Assembly (NCBI GenBank): GCA_019359505.1
Contig: JAHHHD010000002.1
Span: forward strand, 62,001-126,000
Source: Drouetiella hepatica Uher 2000/2452
GTDB taxonomy: Bacteria > Cyanobacteriota > Cyanobacteriia > Elainellales > Elainellaceae
Reading direction: 5' to 3'
DNA length: 64,000 bases
The position numbers were made by a program, and so were the translations under genes. This document shows, one piece after another, positions 18,027-26,347 of the stretch (within the stretch, counting starts at the first letter, position 1; each line of letters begins with the position of its first letter). The notes beneath the pieces are model-generated. The model did not search any database. It worked only from the letters and a program-made list of their open reading frames with translations, and was not told the DNA's origin.

Positions 18027-18245
18027 ATGGCTGCACTAGCGGAAATTACAGAGGCGATCGCCCAACTCCCTGACCCTGACGTTCGTAAGCTGGCTGTGTG
18101 GCTACAAGACTATCTAGAAGAAAATTGGGATCAGCAGCTTGCGGGTGACGTTGCAGCAGGACGGCTAGATGGCTTGATTCATCGGGCTGAGGCGCAGATC
18201 GCTGCGGGTCAGGTGAGGGATCTAGATGAAGTCACTTTACTCTAG
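18027..18245 (+). CDS. Antitoxin-like small protein without a visible toxin
   Basis: The 72-residue acidic, helical protein (start MAALAEITEAIAQLPDPDVR) has a core LAVWLQDYLEENWDQQLAGDVAAGRLDGL that resembles the antitoxin member of cyanobacterial RelE/ParE-type modules, where a toxin gene normally follows at once. Here the next gene is on the other strand and the two overlap tail to tail by 9 bp, so no toxin is present. ATG 18027 is preferred to the upstream TTG at 17988. It is either an orphan antitoxin or the remnant of a pair broken by the arrival or extension of the NACHT gene. Confidence 0.6.
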   Translation: MAALAEITEAIAQLPDPDVRKLAVWLQDYLEENWDQQLAGDVAAGRLDGLIHRAEAQIAAGQVRDLDEVTLL

Positions 18246-21200
18246 ATCTAACTGTTGCTTTAGCGCTTCTGGTATCCTACTCCACATCATTAATCCTCGA
18301 ACTTCATCCCACTCTGTACCCTCATCCCAGAAAATTTCTTTAAGGTTGGTATCGCTGAGATTTGCGCCACTGAGATCTGCTTTCCTAAGATTAGCACCGC
18401 CTAAATCTGCACCGCCTAAATCTGCACTACGAAGGCCAGCACTACGGAAATTTGCATTACGAAGATTAGAGCTATCAAGATTTGCCCCATCGAGACTTGC
18501 TCCATGAAGATTTGCCTTTTGTAGAATTGTGCTGCGAAGATTTGCATAATTTAAAGTCGCATCACTTAAATTTGCATGGCTTAGGTTTGAGCCATACAGC
18601 TTTGCATCATAGAGAAGTGCGCCACTGAGGTCAGCACTCTGGAGATTTGCATAGGAAAGATCTGCGCTAATCAAATTTGCGCGAAAAAGATCTGCGTGAG
18701 ATAAGTTAGCATTTGTCAGATCAGCACTGGCTAAAATTGCGCCACTGAGATTTACACTGCTAAGATTTACGCCGCTGAGATTTGCACTACTAAGATCTGC
18801 ATCGCTAAGGTTTATGTTACTCAAAAATGTCCCAGCAATTGATCTAAAAGCAGTAGTGCTAACGCAGTAACTGTACCCAATGACTTTAAGCAATCTCTCT
18901 GCTTGAAACTCTGTTGTATTGGATAAACCACAAGGATAAAAAACGATTGCCTCTTTCAAGTCCTCTCTCGATCGCCCATATCGATTCAATTCCAGCAGCA
19001 AGATCATCACGTTCAATCCGGCATACACATCCACCTGCCGCAACCCGATCGCCTTTCCTGAATCCTTCAATTGTTCCTTCAATAACCGCATCTTTTTCTG
19101 CGGCAGATTTTCTGGCGGGGCATCAATCAATTCGCCATCGCACCAGCGCAGATAGAAATTCTCCAGCCGCTTGAAGAGGCGCACGGGATTAAACTCTGGG
19201 CTGCGGGTGAGCAGCGCCATCAGGTATTCCACAATTTCTGGGGTTAGTCCGCCATAGCCCAGCAAATCGTAGATTTGCTGGGCTATGGCGCTATCAGGGA
19301 TCAAGTCCTGCTGCTGACGCTTCACCTCAATTTGAGTAGACCAATCCTCGATCGCCTCCTTCAACCGCTCTGCACAGAGAAACTCGCTGAAACTCTTGTG
19401 GGCAAACTCCACGGAGCCGCTGCCTTTGCGTCCGGGCTGCATGTAAAAGGCGGCTAGGGCATTCCGCAGCGGACTTTCGCTTAGGCGAGTTTGGGCTTGC
19501 TCCAAAAGCGATCGCGCCGTATCATCTCCCTTCAGGCGTTCTTCGATCATGGCGATCGCTGCACATTCGCCGCCAGACTGCACCACGCATAGACCCGCCT
19601 CCGCCAGAATTCGCCGCAGTCCGTCGGTTTCCAGCTCGGTCAAATCTCGGTTCAGCAGCTCAGGACGCTGCTTGGTCAGCACCCAATTCAGCGTTTTCTC
19701 ATAGATTAAGACTTTGGCGTTGGTTCCCTCCGCCGCCTCAAACATCTCGACGGACAGTTCGCCATCTCGATGCATGGCGGCAAGCAGGTACAGCAGCAGC
19801 GGCTCACGAGATAGCTCACGAACACGATCGGGCAACCGCTCATCCTGCAAAATACTGGTCAGGTAAGCCGTATTGGTGTGGACGAGCTGGCTCCACTGCC
19901 CCAGCCATTGTGCCTGAAGCTCGTCATCCATCGGTAGCAGCTCGACTCGCGCCAGATTGGGCGGCATCAGGCGCTCCACGCTTTGCAGAGAGAGCGATCG
20001 CCCCGTAATTATCACCCGATGACGCTTCTCAGAGTTTTGGGCGCAGCTTTCCTGAAATCTGCCCACCTGGCGCAAAAAGTCCTCCAAGCCGCCGCTGGTT
20101 CTGCCCTCCATCAGCAGCTCGTCGAAACCATCCAGCAGAAACACAAACCGCAGATTGCGATCGGTCAGCCAGCCCGGATCATTGTCGGCAAAGTCTCGAT
20201 CGACGGCTTTGCGCAGCGTCTCCTCAAAATCTTTGGCGAGCGATCGCACATCCCGCAGCCGAATCAGGATGGGTGTCCAGCGCGGATGCTCATGTTGCCG
20301 CACCCAGTCGGCAAACATCCGGCAAAATACGCTCTTGCCGCGCCCTGGATTGCCCTGGATGAAGAGAACTTTGTCCTGCTGGCGATCGTCGTTCAAAGCC
20401 TGCCTTGCCCAGTCTTCAATGGCGATCGGCGGAGTTTGATCCGGCTCTCCGTCTGGCTTGAGCCGCTGCGCCTTCAGCGGCACATAGATCTGGCGAAACG
20501 TAAACGACTCGTTGAAAACGGGTTCGCTTGGTCGTGGCTTAATCTGCTCTTCCAGGTAGGTGTCGATGCTGAGATACTTTTCAAACTCCTCTCGACTCTT
20601 GCCGCGATACCATTCTCGCAACCGCTGTACGTCCTCACCCATCTCAGCAAGGGCAGCATCCATGTAGCGATTCGTGTCTTGTGCCACCTGCTTGGCAAGC
20701 TTTTGGGCTGCCTCTGGCTTAGCGCCCAACTCCTGCAAGCGGGCGATCAAAATCGCGTTATATGCCTTTGCCAGGGTTGAATCCTGGAAAAACAGGAGGG
20801 CTGCTTGCGCTTGGCGATCACTCAACTCCAAATCGTCCAACCGTTGCAGTTCTTGTGTCGTTAGTGCTGAAGCAGGTTTGTTACCCTGTCGCTTCAGCCG
20901 CTCTCGGTACTGGGGAACATCCAAGAACTTGACTTTGAAGCTTTCCAGGTAAGCTGCCTGACTGACTAGGGCGATCGTCTGTGCCAAGGTCGGCTGTTTT
21001 TTCGTCACCTTTAGGGCAAATTTCAGCAGCCCTGTGGCAATCTTGACGAATGGCAGCGTCGATTCCGCCAATTCTGCCAGCGGCGAGTTCAGCACCTCTA
21101 GCAAAGAGCCACCCTGCTGAATCAGCGGCGCAAGTTTGCGAATCTCCGGCTTTTCCAGAGCATCGGCAAGTTCAAAGGTGGCTTTGGCGATTTCCGCCGA

Positions 21201-21254
21201 CCCTTCTACTGTTCCCGTCGAAAAAAGGCTTTTGAAAATCTTGCCCATCTGCAT
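18237..21254 (-). CDS. NACHT-type STAND NTPase with C-terminal pentapeptide repeats
   Basis: The 1005-residue protein has three parts: a helical N-terminal region (about 1-250), a NACHT-type P-loop NTPase with Walker A GNPGRGKS (about 301-308) and Walker B FVFLLDGFDELL (about 370-381), and a middle helical region followed by about 150 residues of pentapeptide repeats (SDADLSSANLSGVNL and onward to SGANLSDTNL). Such STAND proteins sense ligands through the repeat domain; several bacterial NACHT proteins act in phage defence, so immunity is plausible but unproven. I chose ATG 21254 because AGGAG lies 7 nt upstream. The stop of a dihaem cytochrome c gene lies 17 bp upstream, suggesting co-transcription. 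Confidence 0.88.
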   Translation of the reverse strand: MQMGKIFKSLFSTGTVEGSAEIAKATFELADALEKPEIRKLAPLIQQGGSLLEVLNSPLAELAESTLPFVKIATGLLKFALKVTKKQPTLAQTIALVSQAAYLESFKVKFLDVPQYRERLKRQGNKPASALTTQELQRLDDLELSDRQAQAALLFFQDSTLAKAYNAILIARLQELGAKPEAAQKLAKQVAQDTNRYMDAALAEMGEDVQRLREWYRGKSREEFEKYLSIDTYLEEQIKPRPSEPVFNESFTFRQIYVPLKAQRLKPDGEPDQTPPIAIEDWARQALNDDRQQDKVLFIQGNPGRGKSVFCRMFADWVRQHEHPRWTPILIRLRDVRSLAKDFEETLRKAVDRDFADNDPGWLTDRNLRFVFLLDGFDELLMEGRTSGGLEDFLRQVGRFQESCAQNSEKRHRVIITGRSLSLQSVERLMPPNLARVELLPMDDELQAQWLGQWSQLVHTNTAYLTSILQDERLPDRVRELSREPLLLYLLAAMHRDGELSVEMFEAAEGTNAKVLIYEKTLNWVLTKQRPELLNRDLTELETDGLRRILAEAGLCVVQSGGECAAIAMIEERLKGDDTARSLLEQAQTRLSESPLRNALAAFYMQPGRKGSGSVEFAHKSFSEFLCAERLKEAIEDWSTQIEVKRQQQDLIPDSAIAQQIYDLLGYGGLTPEIVEYLMALLTRSPEFNPVRLFKRLENFYLRWCDGELIDAPPENLPQKKMRLLKEQLKDSGKAIGLRQVDVYAGLNVMILLLELNRYGRSREDLKEAIVFYPCGLSNTTEFQAERLLKVIGYSYCVSTTAFRSIAGTFLSNINLSDADLSSANLSGVNLSSVNLSGAILASADLTNANLSHADLFRANLISADLSYANLQSADLSGALLYDAKLYGSNLSHANLSDATLNYANLRSTILQKANLHGASLDGANLDSSNLRNANFRSAGLRSADLGGADLGGANLRKADLSGANLSDTNLKEIFWDEGTEWDEVRGLMMWSRIPEALKQQLDLE

Positions 21255-21271
21255 GGTTTTTCTCCTGCCGC

Positions 21272-21826
21272 CTAAGGCGCGTTCTCCCACTCAGGAGTCA
21301 AGCTGCGATAGTTAAATTGTGCTGCCGCCGGATGGCAAGCGACACAGCTCTGCACATTAATGGGCTGGGAAAACTCGACTTTGGGATGCAGCGCTTTGAA
21401 ATAGCGAGACTGCCGCAGCCTATAAGGCACCTGCTCACCCTGGTTTGTAGGACGGGAATAAGTTGAAATGTATTTCCAAACAATTTCTAGCGAAGGCTGA
21501 GTTAGCACTGTAAGCTGAGCGCCGTAGTGCTGCGAGTCCGGCAAGAGCTGCGCCCAGGTCTGGAGGGGCATGACGGCAGGCGGTAAGGCGACATGACAGG
21601 TGGCACAGTTTTTTAGATAAAGCTCTTGCCCAAGCTGATAGCGAGCCGGAACGATGTCGGTTGTTTCTGTAGCCGTCTCTACGATTGCGGCAGGCATCTG
21701 GGCTTGAGCCAAACCCCAGCCCAAGAGAGCGCTCCAACAGAGAACGAGGAAGAACAGAATCACAGGGCGGCGGCGAAACTGGCGACGGGGCGGCAAAACC
21801 TTAAGTTGAGGCAGTCGAAATGGCAT
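21272..21826 (-). CDS. Exported dihaem cytochrome c
   Basis: The protein of about 184 residues has a basic N-terminus and one hydrophobic segment (VILFFLVLCWSALLGWGLA) acting as signal peptide or anchor, so it should act in the lumen or periplasm. Two CxxCH haem sites are present: CATCH near residue 74-78 and CVACH near 161-165. The pattern fits cyanobacterial dihaem cytochrome c (DHC-like) proteins. An upstream in-frame GTG at 21841 is possible, but ATG 21826 is preferred. It precedes the NACHT gene by 17 bp. The electron-transfer partner is unknown. Confidence 0.8.
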   Translation of the reverse strand: MPFRLPQLKVLPPRRQFRRRPVILFFLVLCWSALLGWGLAQAQMPAAIVETATETTDIVPARYQLGQELYLKNCATCHVALPPAVMPLQTWAQLLPDSQHYGAQLTVLTQPSLEIVWKYISTYSRPTNQGEQVPYRLRQSRYFKALHPKVEFSQPINVQSCVACHPAAAQFNYRSLTPEWENAP

Positions 21827-21940
21827 AAGTTTGCGTGCCACCTAAATCTATGGCTGAAATCTAGAAGTCTCTAGCACGATAACTCTGCAAGGTCAGTTTG
21901 TCATGAATTTCTTCCGATTGGCGATCGCATCTCTCATCAA

Positions 21941-22024
21941 TGGCAACCGCCAAGGCGGCTAGGACGGGGACATTTTGGTGGGGCGCGAAGCGCCCCACCA
22001 AAATGTCCTAAGCAAACTCATGAG
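21941..22024 (-). repeat. Palindromic repeat family B, copy 2
   Basis: A perfect 19-bp stem (21968-21986 pairing with 21990-22008; arms GGACATTTTGGTGGGGCGC) has a 3-nt loop. The left flank GGCAACCGCCAAGGCGGCTA and the right flank TAAGCAAACTCA are the reverse complement of the flanks of copies 1, 3 and 5. It lies between the divergent cytochrome c and GNAT genes. Confidence 0.82.
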
Positions 22025-22088
22025 TAGATCTCCAAAATATCGCCCTAAAATCCAAAATCGCAAATTTAAAGGGGCATAATGCAGCCGA

Positions 22089-22736
22089 ATGGCAACTTGG
22101 CTACATATTGGTTCCACAAAAAGGAGCGAAAATCAAGGTCTGTTTCTCCTGCCTCAATCAGCTTTTCTGGAGGAAGAAAGATTGACTATCACCGATTGTC
22201 GCCACGTGCAGTTTTGCATCCACGATGGAAGCATTAGTCCAATTAGCGCCAGTCAAGTTAGCGCCAGTCAAGTTAGCGCCAGCGAATCCAGTGCCCGTGA
22301 GATCGATTTTAACCAGTTGCAGGCTTTATTTCAGGTCACGGCTTTCTGGGCAAGCGATCGCTCCCTTGAAGACTGGGCAACGGCGATCGCCCACAGCAAG
22401 CCTGTCGTCACCGTGTGGGATGGCGATCGGCTAATTGGCTTTGCTCGCGCCACGTCTGATGGCATCTACCGCGCCACAATCTGGGATGTGGTCATTCATC
22501 CCGACTATCAAGGAGCCGGACTGGGGCGCAAGCTGGTAGAAACCGTCCTCATGCACCCTCACATGAATCGTGTGGAACGCGTTTATTTGATGACAACGCA
22601 TCAGCAGCATTTTTACGAGCGCATTGGGTTTGAGTGCAATTCCAGTACCACAATGGTGCTGTTTAATCGGCAGGTTTCTCAGGCAGGATTGCCTGTTGCA
22701 GAGCCGCACAGCGCCCCTCAATCAGCGTCGCCCTAA
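22089..22736 (+). CDS. GNAT family N-acetyltransferase
   Basis: This 215-residue GCN5-type acetyltransferase has the acetyl-CoA binding motif A as IWDVVIHPDYQGAGLGRKLVE (about 137-157), then RVYLMTTHQQHFYERIGF. It resembles the single-domain GNATs of cyanobacteria and plastids (Ycf52/NSI-like). The N-terminal part contains an insert-like segment, SISPISASQVSASQVSASES (about 49-68), encoded by 15-nt direct repeats; the opposite strand of this stretch reads as pentapeptide repeats. The 3' end overlaps the next convergent gene by 15 bp. The substrate is unknown. Confidence 0.85.
   Translation: MATWLHIGSTKRSENQGLFLLPQSAFLEEERLTITDCRHVQFCIHDGSISPISASQVSASQVSASESSAREIDFNQLQALFQVTAFWASDRSLEDWATAIAHSKPVVTVWDGDRLIGFARATSDGIYRATIWDVVIHPDYQGAGLGRKLVETVLMHPHMNRVERVYLMTTHQQHFYERIGFECNSSTTMVLFNRQVSQAGLPVAEPHSAPQSASP
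22239..22294. repeat. 15-nt tandem repeat inside GNAT, antisense pentapeptide code
   Basis: The unit TTAGCGCCAGTCAAG recurs about three times. The plus strand reads SASQV repeats in the GNAT frame. The minus strand reads ANLTG ANLTG ANWTN, with degenerate units on each side (IDLTG, TGFAG, ASIVD, AKLHV between about 22205 and 22310). The 15-nt period and A(N/D)LxX code match pentapeptide-repeat genes. Confidence 0.65.
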
Positions 22737-23282
22737 CCATTGCGCAACTCGGATGCGCGTCGAGACATAGAGCGGTAGCTGATAATGCTCGACCACAAGC
22801 CAGCTCACCATCAGAAAATGAATGCCAAACGTGCAGATGACCCAGACTTTTGGGAACCAAGCCCAAGTGCTGGTGGGTAAGGGCGGAAAGAGCGCTGAGG
22901 ACAGCCAGACGATCGAGCCAGGTAGCGTCACTAAAATAATGCCAATCAGCCAAACCACCAACGTCAGGCTAGGGGCATCTCGGTAGACCGATTGCCACTT
23001 TTGACCGTTCCATCGCCAAGACATCGGCTGAGAGCTATCGACCACCTGAATCGATTGGGTGGGCAAATTGGCGCTAAAAATATGCCGACAAAAGCTGCAA
23101 GCAAATGCATCCATCAGCGTCATTGCCGAAATTTGACCATGCCGACAGACCGGACAGACGTAGGAGTCCTGATAGTTGAGAGCAGACTCAGACAGCAGGG
23201 TCGATGTAGGCTGAAGCGGTGTCTTGGGCAAGGGGTTTAAAAATAGGGTTTGAGACGGCACGATCGCTAAGGTGCTGTCCAA
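22722..23282 (-). CDS. Zinc-ribbon membrane protein, function unknown
   Basis: The 186-residue protein has two CxxC pairs (CPVCRHGQ and CSFCRHIF, about residues 43-67) forming a zinc ribbon, a WRWNGQKWQ segment near 90, and two hydrophobic segments (LTLVVWLIGIILVTLPGSIVWL and VWVICTFGIHFLMVSWLVV). It ends in a basic tail, RIRVAQWLGRR. Proteins of this shape are conserved hypotheticals in cyanobacteria. The start is TTG; no better ATG exists upstream. It overlaps the GNAT gene tail to tail. Confidence 0.72.
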   Translation of the reverse strand: MDSTLAIVPSQTLFLNPLPKTPLQPTSTLLSESALNYQDSYVCPVCRHGQISAMTLMDAFACSFCRHIFSANLPTQSIQVVDSSQPMSWRWNGQKWQSVYRDAPSLTLVVWLIGIILVTLPGSIVWLSSALFPPLPTSTWAWFPKVWVICTFGIHFLMVSWLVVEHYQLPLYVSTRIRVAQWLGRR

Positions 23283-23344
23283 ATTGTAGACCTATCCTCC
23301 TATCTCAGCTACTTATCCTATCTCAGCTACTTAGTAGGTCTGAT

Positions 23345-24073
23345 CTACCCACGGGAGCCGATCGCCTTAATCACCTCTGCACCATCTTGTTCCAAAATCA
23401 CCACAGGCTCAGCGCCCATTTCGACGCGCTTCACCAGAACTCTGCCATTTGACAGACGATCGCCCACGCTGACATAGCGGCTGGTGCGCTCATCTGGAGC
23501 TTTAATAATAATGCTAGTGGTGTTTCCAGCCTGAACGACTCCGCTAACCTCGATCGCCTGAGCAGCGCTAATGGGTGGCACGGCAGGAATAGCGCTGGTA
23601 GGTGCGGTCACACTTGCCGGAGGCTGGAATGCCGGGAAGGTTCTAGGGACAGAAACCGTTGCAGTGGCTGGCGCAGAGGACGCAGGAAGGGGGATAACGC
23701 TAGGTGCGATCGGCGGGGTTTGAACGGCAGCTCTTGTGATGCTGGTCGGAGCCATTAGGAGCGGGGCGAAGGGATCAGGGCGATTCGTTACCACCTCCGG
23801 CAGACGCTCCGGGGCGGCAGTGGCCGGAATCAAGTTAGGAACAGGAACTGGCTTCAGCGCCGTCGAGGTCAAAGGCTGCTGAATAGCTGGCGGAGCCACT
23901 GCATTTTCTAGCGACACTTCGGGAGTCGATACGTTGGCAGGGCGGCTGGTGCAGCCCGCCGCTACAGATAAGAGAAAAGCTGTGCTGGCGATCGCCCCAA
24001 CTTGCCTCACCTGGCTTACTCTCATTCCCGGTCTGATCCTGATATGCCTGATTTTCATCGATTGCGCCTTCAT
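23345..24073 (-). CDS. Putative lipoprotein with PilP/GspC-like C-terminal domain
   Basis: The 242-residue protein has an N-terminal hydrophobic segment ending in the lipobox LSVAAGC, so it is probably a lipoprotein. The middle (about 45-165) is Pro/Ala/Thr/Ser-rich and probably unstructured. The C-terminal 65 residues (EVSGVVQAG.TSIIIKAPDERTSRYVSVGDRLSNGRVLVKRVEM) resemble the small beta domain of PilP and GspC, which links inner and outer membrane parts of pilus or secretion systems. This is resemblance by eye only. The leader GAGGAAGGTTAACA before the ATG is nearly the same as that of the next gene upstream. Confidence 0.65.
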   Translation of the reverse strand: MKAQSMKIRHIRIRPGMRVSQVRQVGAIASTAFLLSVAAGCTSRPANVSTPEVSLENAVAPPAIQQPLTSTALKPVPVPNLIPATAAPERLPEVVTNRPDPFAPLLMAPTSITRAAVQTPPIAPSVIPLPASSAPATATVSVPRTFPAFQPPASVTAPTSAIPAVPPISAAQAIEVSGVVQAGNTTSIIIKAPDERTSRYVSVGDRLSNGRVLVKRVEMGAEPVVILEQDGAEVIKAIGSRG

Positions 24074-24209
24074 TGTTAACCTTCCTCACCATATTTTTCA
24101 GGAGCACTTAAGGGTCGCGCCTCAAAACCCAGCAGAGATCCCTGACTTCAAATGATAGTCATCCTGGCTAAAGAAGGAACAAGAATTTCGAGAATGCCGA
24201 CAATTTCCT

Positions 24210-24905
24210 TTAATTTAGGGAAAAGTCCGAGCGGAGCCGCAGATCAATATCGGTTTCAGGCTCTACTACCACCACTTCAACCTCCTGCCGTCCGCGCAAA
24301 AGCACTTCTGCCAAAACGCCTAGTCCCGCGCCGCCAATCACTTCTAGAGGATTGATCTTGCCAAAGATTTCTGCCAAGACGGCTGCCGCACCGCCCCCGA
24401 TCGCCGCACCTCTAAGAATGTCGGGATTGCTGCGCCTGCTGATGGTTTCAGTCTTCGTGATAGGGCTAGAGGTGGCATCAATGGCGCTGCGATTGTTCTG
24501 AAGAATGACGTTTTCGGCGAAAAACTGCGTGCCGCCCTCTACGGGCTGAAATTTGCCTTCAATTTGGCTACCTGTCGGAATTAGCACGGTGCCTCTTGCG
24601 GTTAATACATCTCGCGTCACGGTCAGCGTCACAGGCAGCGTTTCATCTTTTTTCAGAATAATTCTCTCTGCTTTGTCGTAGCGTAGCGGAATCAGCGTTC
24701 CGGTGGGCACTGCCGATCGCCGCCAGGTATCTGGGAAAGTCTGCGCTGGAGAAGTTCGTGTGGGGAACGATGGCGGCGGCGGAGTTGGAATGGAGGTCTG
24801 AGCGATCGCAGCCGCCACAGGAACAAGTAGAGACGAGGCGATCGTCATTACCATAGCAGCACCCGTAAAAGCATGGGCAGACTGCCAAAATCGAAGAGAT
24901 ACCAT
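24210..24905 (-). CDS. Secreted protein with VirB10/TrbI-like beta domain
   Basis: The 231-residue protein has a signal-peptide-like N-terminus ending near AAAIAQT and a Pro/Ser/Thr-rich linker. A domain PTGTLIPLRYDKAERIIL..VTLTVTRDVLTARGTVLIPTGSQIEGKFQP (about 65-125) has the layout of the VirB10/TrbI C-terminal beta barrel. A glycine-zipper segment follows (LRGAAIGGGAAAVLAEIFG...IGGAGLGVLAEVLL). Single proteins of this type are widespread in cyanobacteria and do not prove a type IV secretion system; no other vir or tra gene lies nearby. It may form an operon with the PilP-like gene 136 bp downstream. Confidence 0.65.
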   Translation of the reverse strand: MVSLRFWQSAHAFTGAAMVMTIASSLLVPVAAAIAQTSIPTPPPPSFPTRTSPAQTFPDTWRRSAVPTGTLIPLRYDKAERIILKKDETLPVTLTVTRDVLTARGTVLIPTGSQIEGKFQPVEGGTQFFAENVILQNNRSAIDATSSPITKTETISRRSNPDILRGAAIGGGAAAVLAEIFGKINPLEVIGGAGLGVLAEVLLRGRQEVEVVVVEPETDIDLRLRSDFSLN

Positions 24906-25047
24906 TAACCTTCCTCCACTATTTGAAATCTTAGTTTTTAAAAGCGTCAGTCAACACAGCTTCTGGCTTTCGCCAAAATTCTAGCTGCGATGACCGTCGT
25001 GACCGAGATTCTGCCGAAAAGTTCCCGATGCTTGAGATAAGGTTGGC

Positions 25048-25428
25048 TCAGATTGCGTCTAAAACTAATTCTCGACAGGCTTTCAGACCCAAACTGGGAT
25101 TTTGTCGGTAGAGGGCTTCGGGTGTCCAGACTTGAAGTTGGCGATCGCTCCCAATCCAGTAAAGATATTTCACCTCTGGGTCATACTGCACCCCCACCCG
25201 CAGATTAGAGTAATCGTCCTCGCAAATCTCAAACCCAAACCTGACGACAATTTGAGCCACCAAACACTCTGGCGTATCGCAGATTTCTCCCAATGTGTCG
25301 CGCTCTTGCCAGAAGGTTTCCAAAAATTGGCTCAGCGTGGGTAGTACTTTATCCGGTGAGCCGTTGCGGCTGGCGTAAATGATGGCTGGATTGCCTTCAA
25401 CAATGATGTGGCATGAGATATGGGGCAT
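25048..25428 (-). CDS. Conserved hypothetical protein
   Basis: The 126-residue soluble protein starts MPHISCHIIVEGNPAIIYAS. It is a mixed alpha/beta chain with no signal peptide; notable segments are TFWQERDTLGEICDTPECLVAQIVVRFGFEICEDDYSNLRVG and VKYLYWIGSDRQLQVWTPEALYRQNP. I do not recognise a domain. It stands alone between the VirB10-like gene and larB on the same strand. Confidence 0.65.
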   Translation of the reverse strand: MPHISCHIIVEGNPAIIYASRNGSPDKVLPTLSQFLETFWQERDTLGEICDTPECLVAQIVVRFGFEICEDDYSNLRVGVQYDPEVKYLYWIGSDRQLQVWTPEALYRQNPSLGLKACRELVLDAI

Positions 25429-25505
25429 GGGCTAACTCCCAGGTGGCAGTAGAGATTTTGAAATAAAGATTGTAAAATTACGGCTTGAACGTATGGACGG
25501 AAGCG

Positions 25506-26306
25506 CTAAGACTTTCCAACCCTTTGTGCCGTGCGCAGAATTTGTCCGGCTAATATGGCTGCTCCGAATCCATTATCGATATTTACGACACCCACGCCCG
25601 CCGCGCAGGAGTTGAGCATGGTCAGCAGCGGCGCAAGTCCGTTGAAGCTTGCCCCATAGCCAATGCTGGTAGGAACCGCGATCACGGGGCAATCGGCTAG
25701 ACCCGCAACTACGCTAGGTAATGCCCCTTCCATCCCTGCAACCACAATTAGCACATCAGCATCATAGATCACTTGGCGGTTATCCAGCAGCCGATGGATA
25801 CCCGCCACGCCCACGTCCCAGAGCCGCTTTACCTGAAACCCTGAAAGCTCTGCCGTGATTGCCGCCTCTTCCGCCACCGCAAGATCTGCCGTTCCGGCGG
25901 ACAGCAGCGTGATGGTGCCCAGATACTTTGGCTGTAGCTCAGACGGATGCAGAGCGCAGATTTTTGCCATTTTGTAGTAGCGCAAATCTGGAATTTTTGC
26001 CTGAAGCTCGGCGTAAACCGCTGGCTCAATTCGGGTTGCCATGACGATCGGGCTACGCTGCCGCATGGTCAGGATGATCTGAATAATCTGCTCAGGCGTT
26101 TTGCCCAAGCCCCAAATTGTCTCTGGGAAACCTGTGCGCAGCGATCGATGGTGATCAACTTTGGCAAATTCGGCAACAGGCTCAAAGTCAAAGTGTTTGA
26201 GCTTATCAAGGGCTGCCTCTGGGCTAACTTCTCCCAGAGCCACGGCGTTGAGCAGATCTTGGAGAACTTCGGGTTGAGTCACAGGGAGATGGAGGATTGA
26301 GGGCAC
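25506..26306 (-). CDS. larB: LarB, nickel-pincer cofactor biosynthesis carboxylase/hydrolase
   Basis: LarB carboxylates nicotinic acid adenine dinucleotide as the first step to the nickel-pincer cofactor of lactate racemase and related LarA enzymes. The 266-residue chain contains the AIR-carboxylase-like fold: LSAGTADLAVAEEAAIT, RLWDVGVAGIHRLLD, VVAGMEGALPSVVAGL and VIAVPTSIGYGASFNGLAPLLTMLNSCAAGVGVVNIDNGFGAA, all characteristic. The start is GTG (26306), followed by MPSILHLPVTQPE. larA, larC and larE are not in the window; cyanobacteria usually carry lar genes at scattered sites. Confidence 0.9.
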   Translation of the reverse strand: MPSILHLPVTQPEVLQDLLNAVALGEVSPEAALDKLKHFDFEPVAEFAKVDHHRSLRTGFPETIWGLGKTPEQIIQIILTMRQRSPIVMATRIEPAVYAELQAKIPDLRYYKMAKICALHPSELQPKYLGTITLLSAGTADLAVAEEAAITAELSGFQVKRLWDVGVAGIHRLLDNRQVIYDADVLIVVAGMEGALPSVVAGLADCPVIAVPTSIGYGASFNGLAPLLTMLNSCAAGVGVVNIDNGFGAAILAGQILRTAQRVGKS

Positions 26307-26347
26307 TCCCTATTTTATCGAGTTCCCTTCGGGTGTAACTATTTAAG

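Noticed and set aside
19983-20780. 265-residue plus-strand open frame opposite the NACHT gene
   Set aside because: It is fully antisense to the NACHT/NTPase coding region and has no recognisable motif or ribosome binding site; a shadow frame.
24210-24905. Type IV secretion or conjugation locus
   Set aside because: Only one VirB10-like domain protein is present; no VirB4, VirD4, relaxase or other conjugation gene is nearby.
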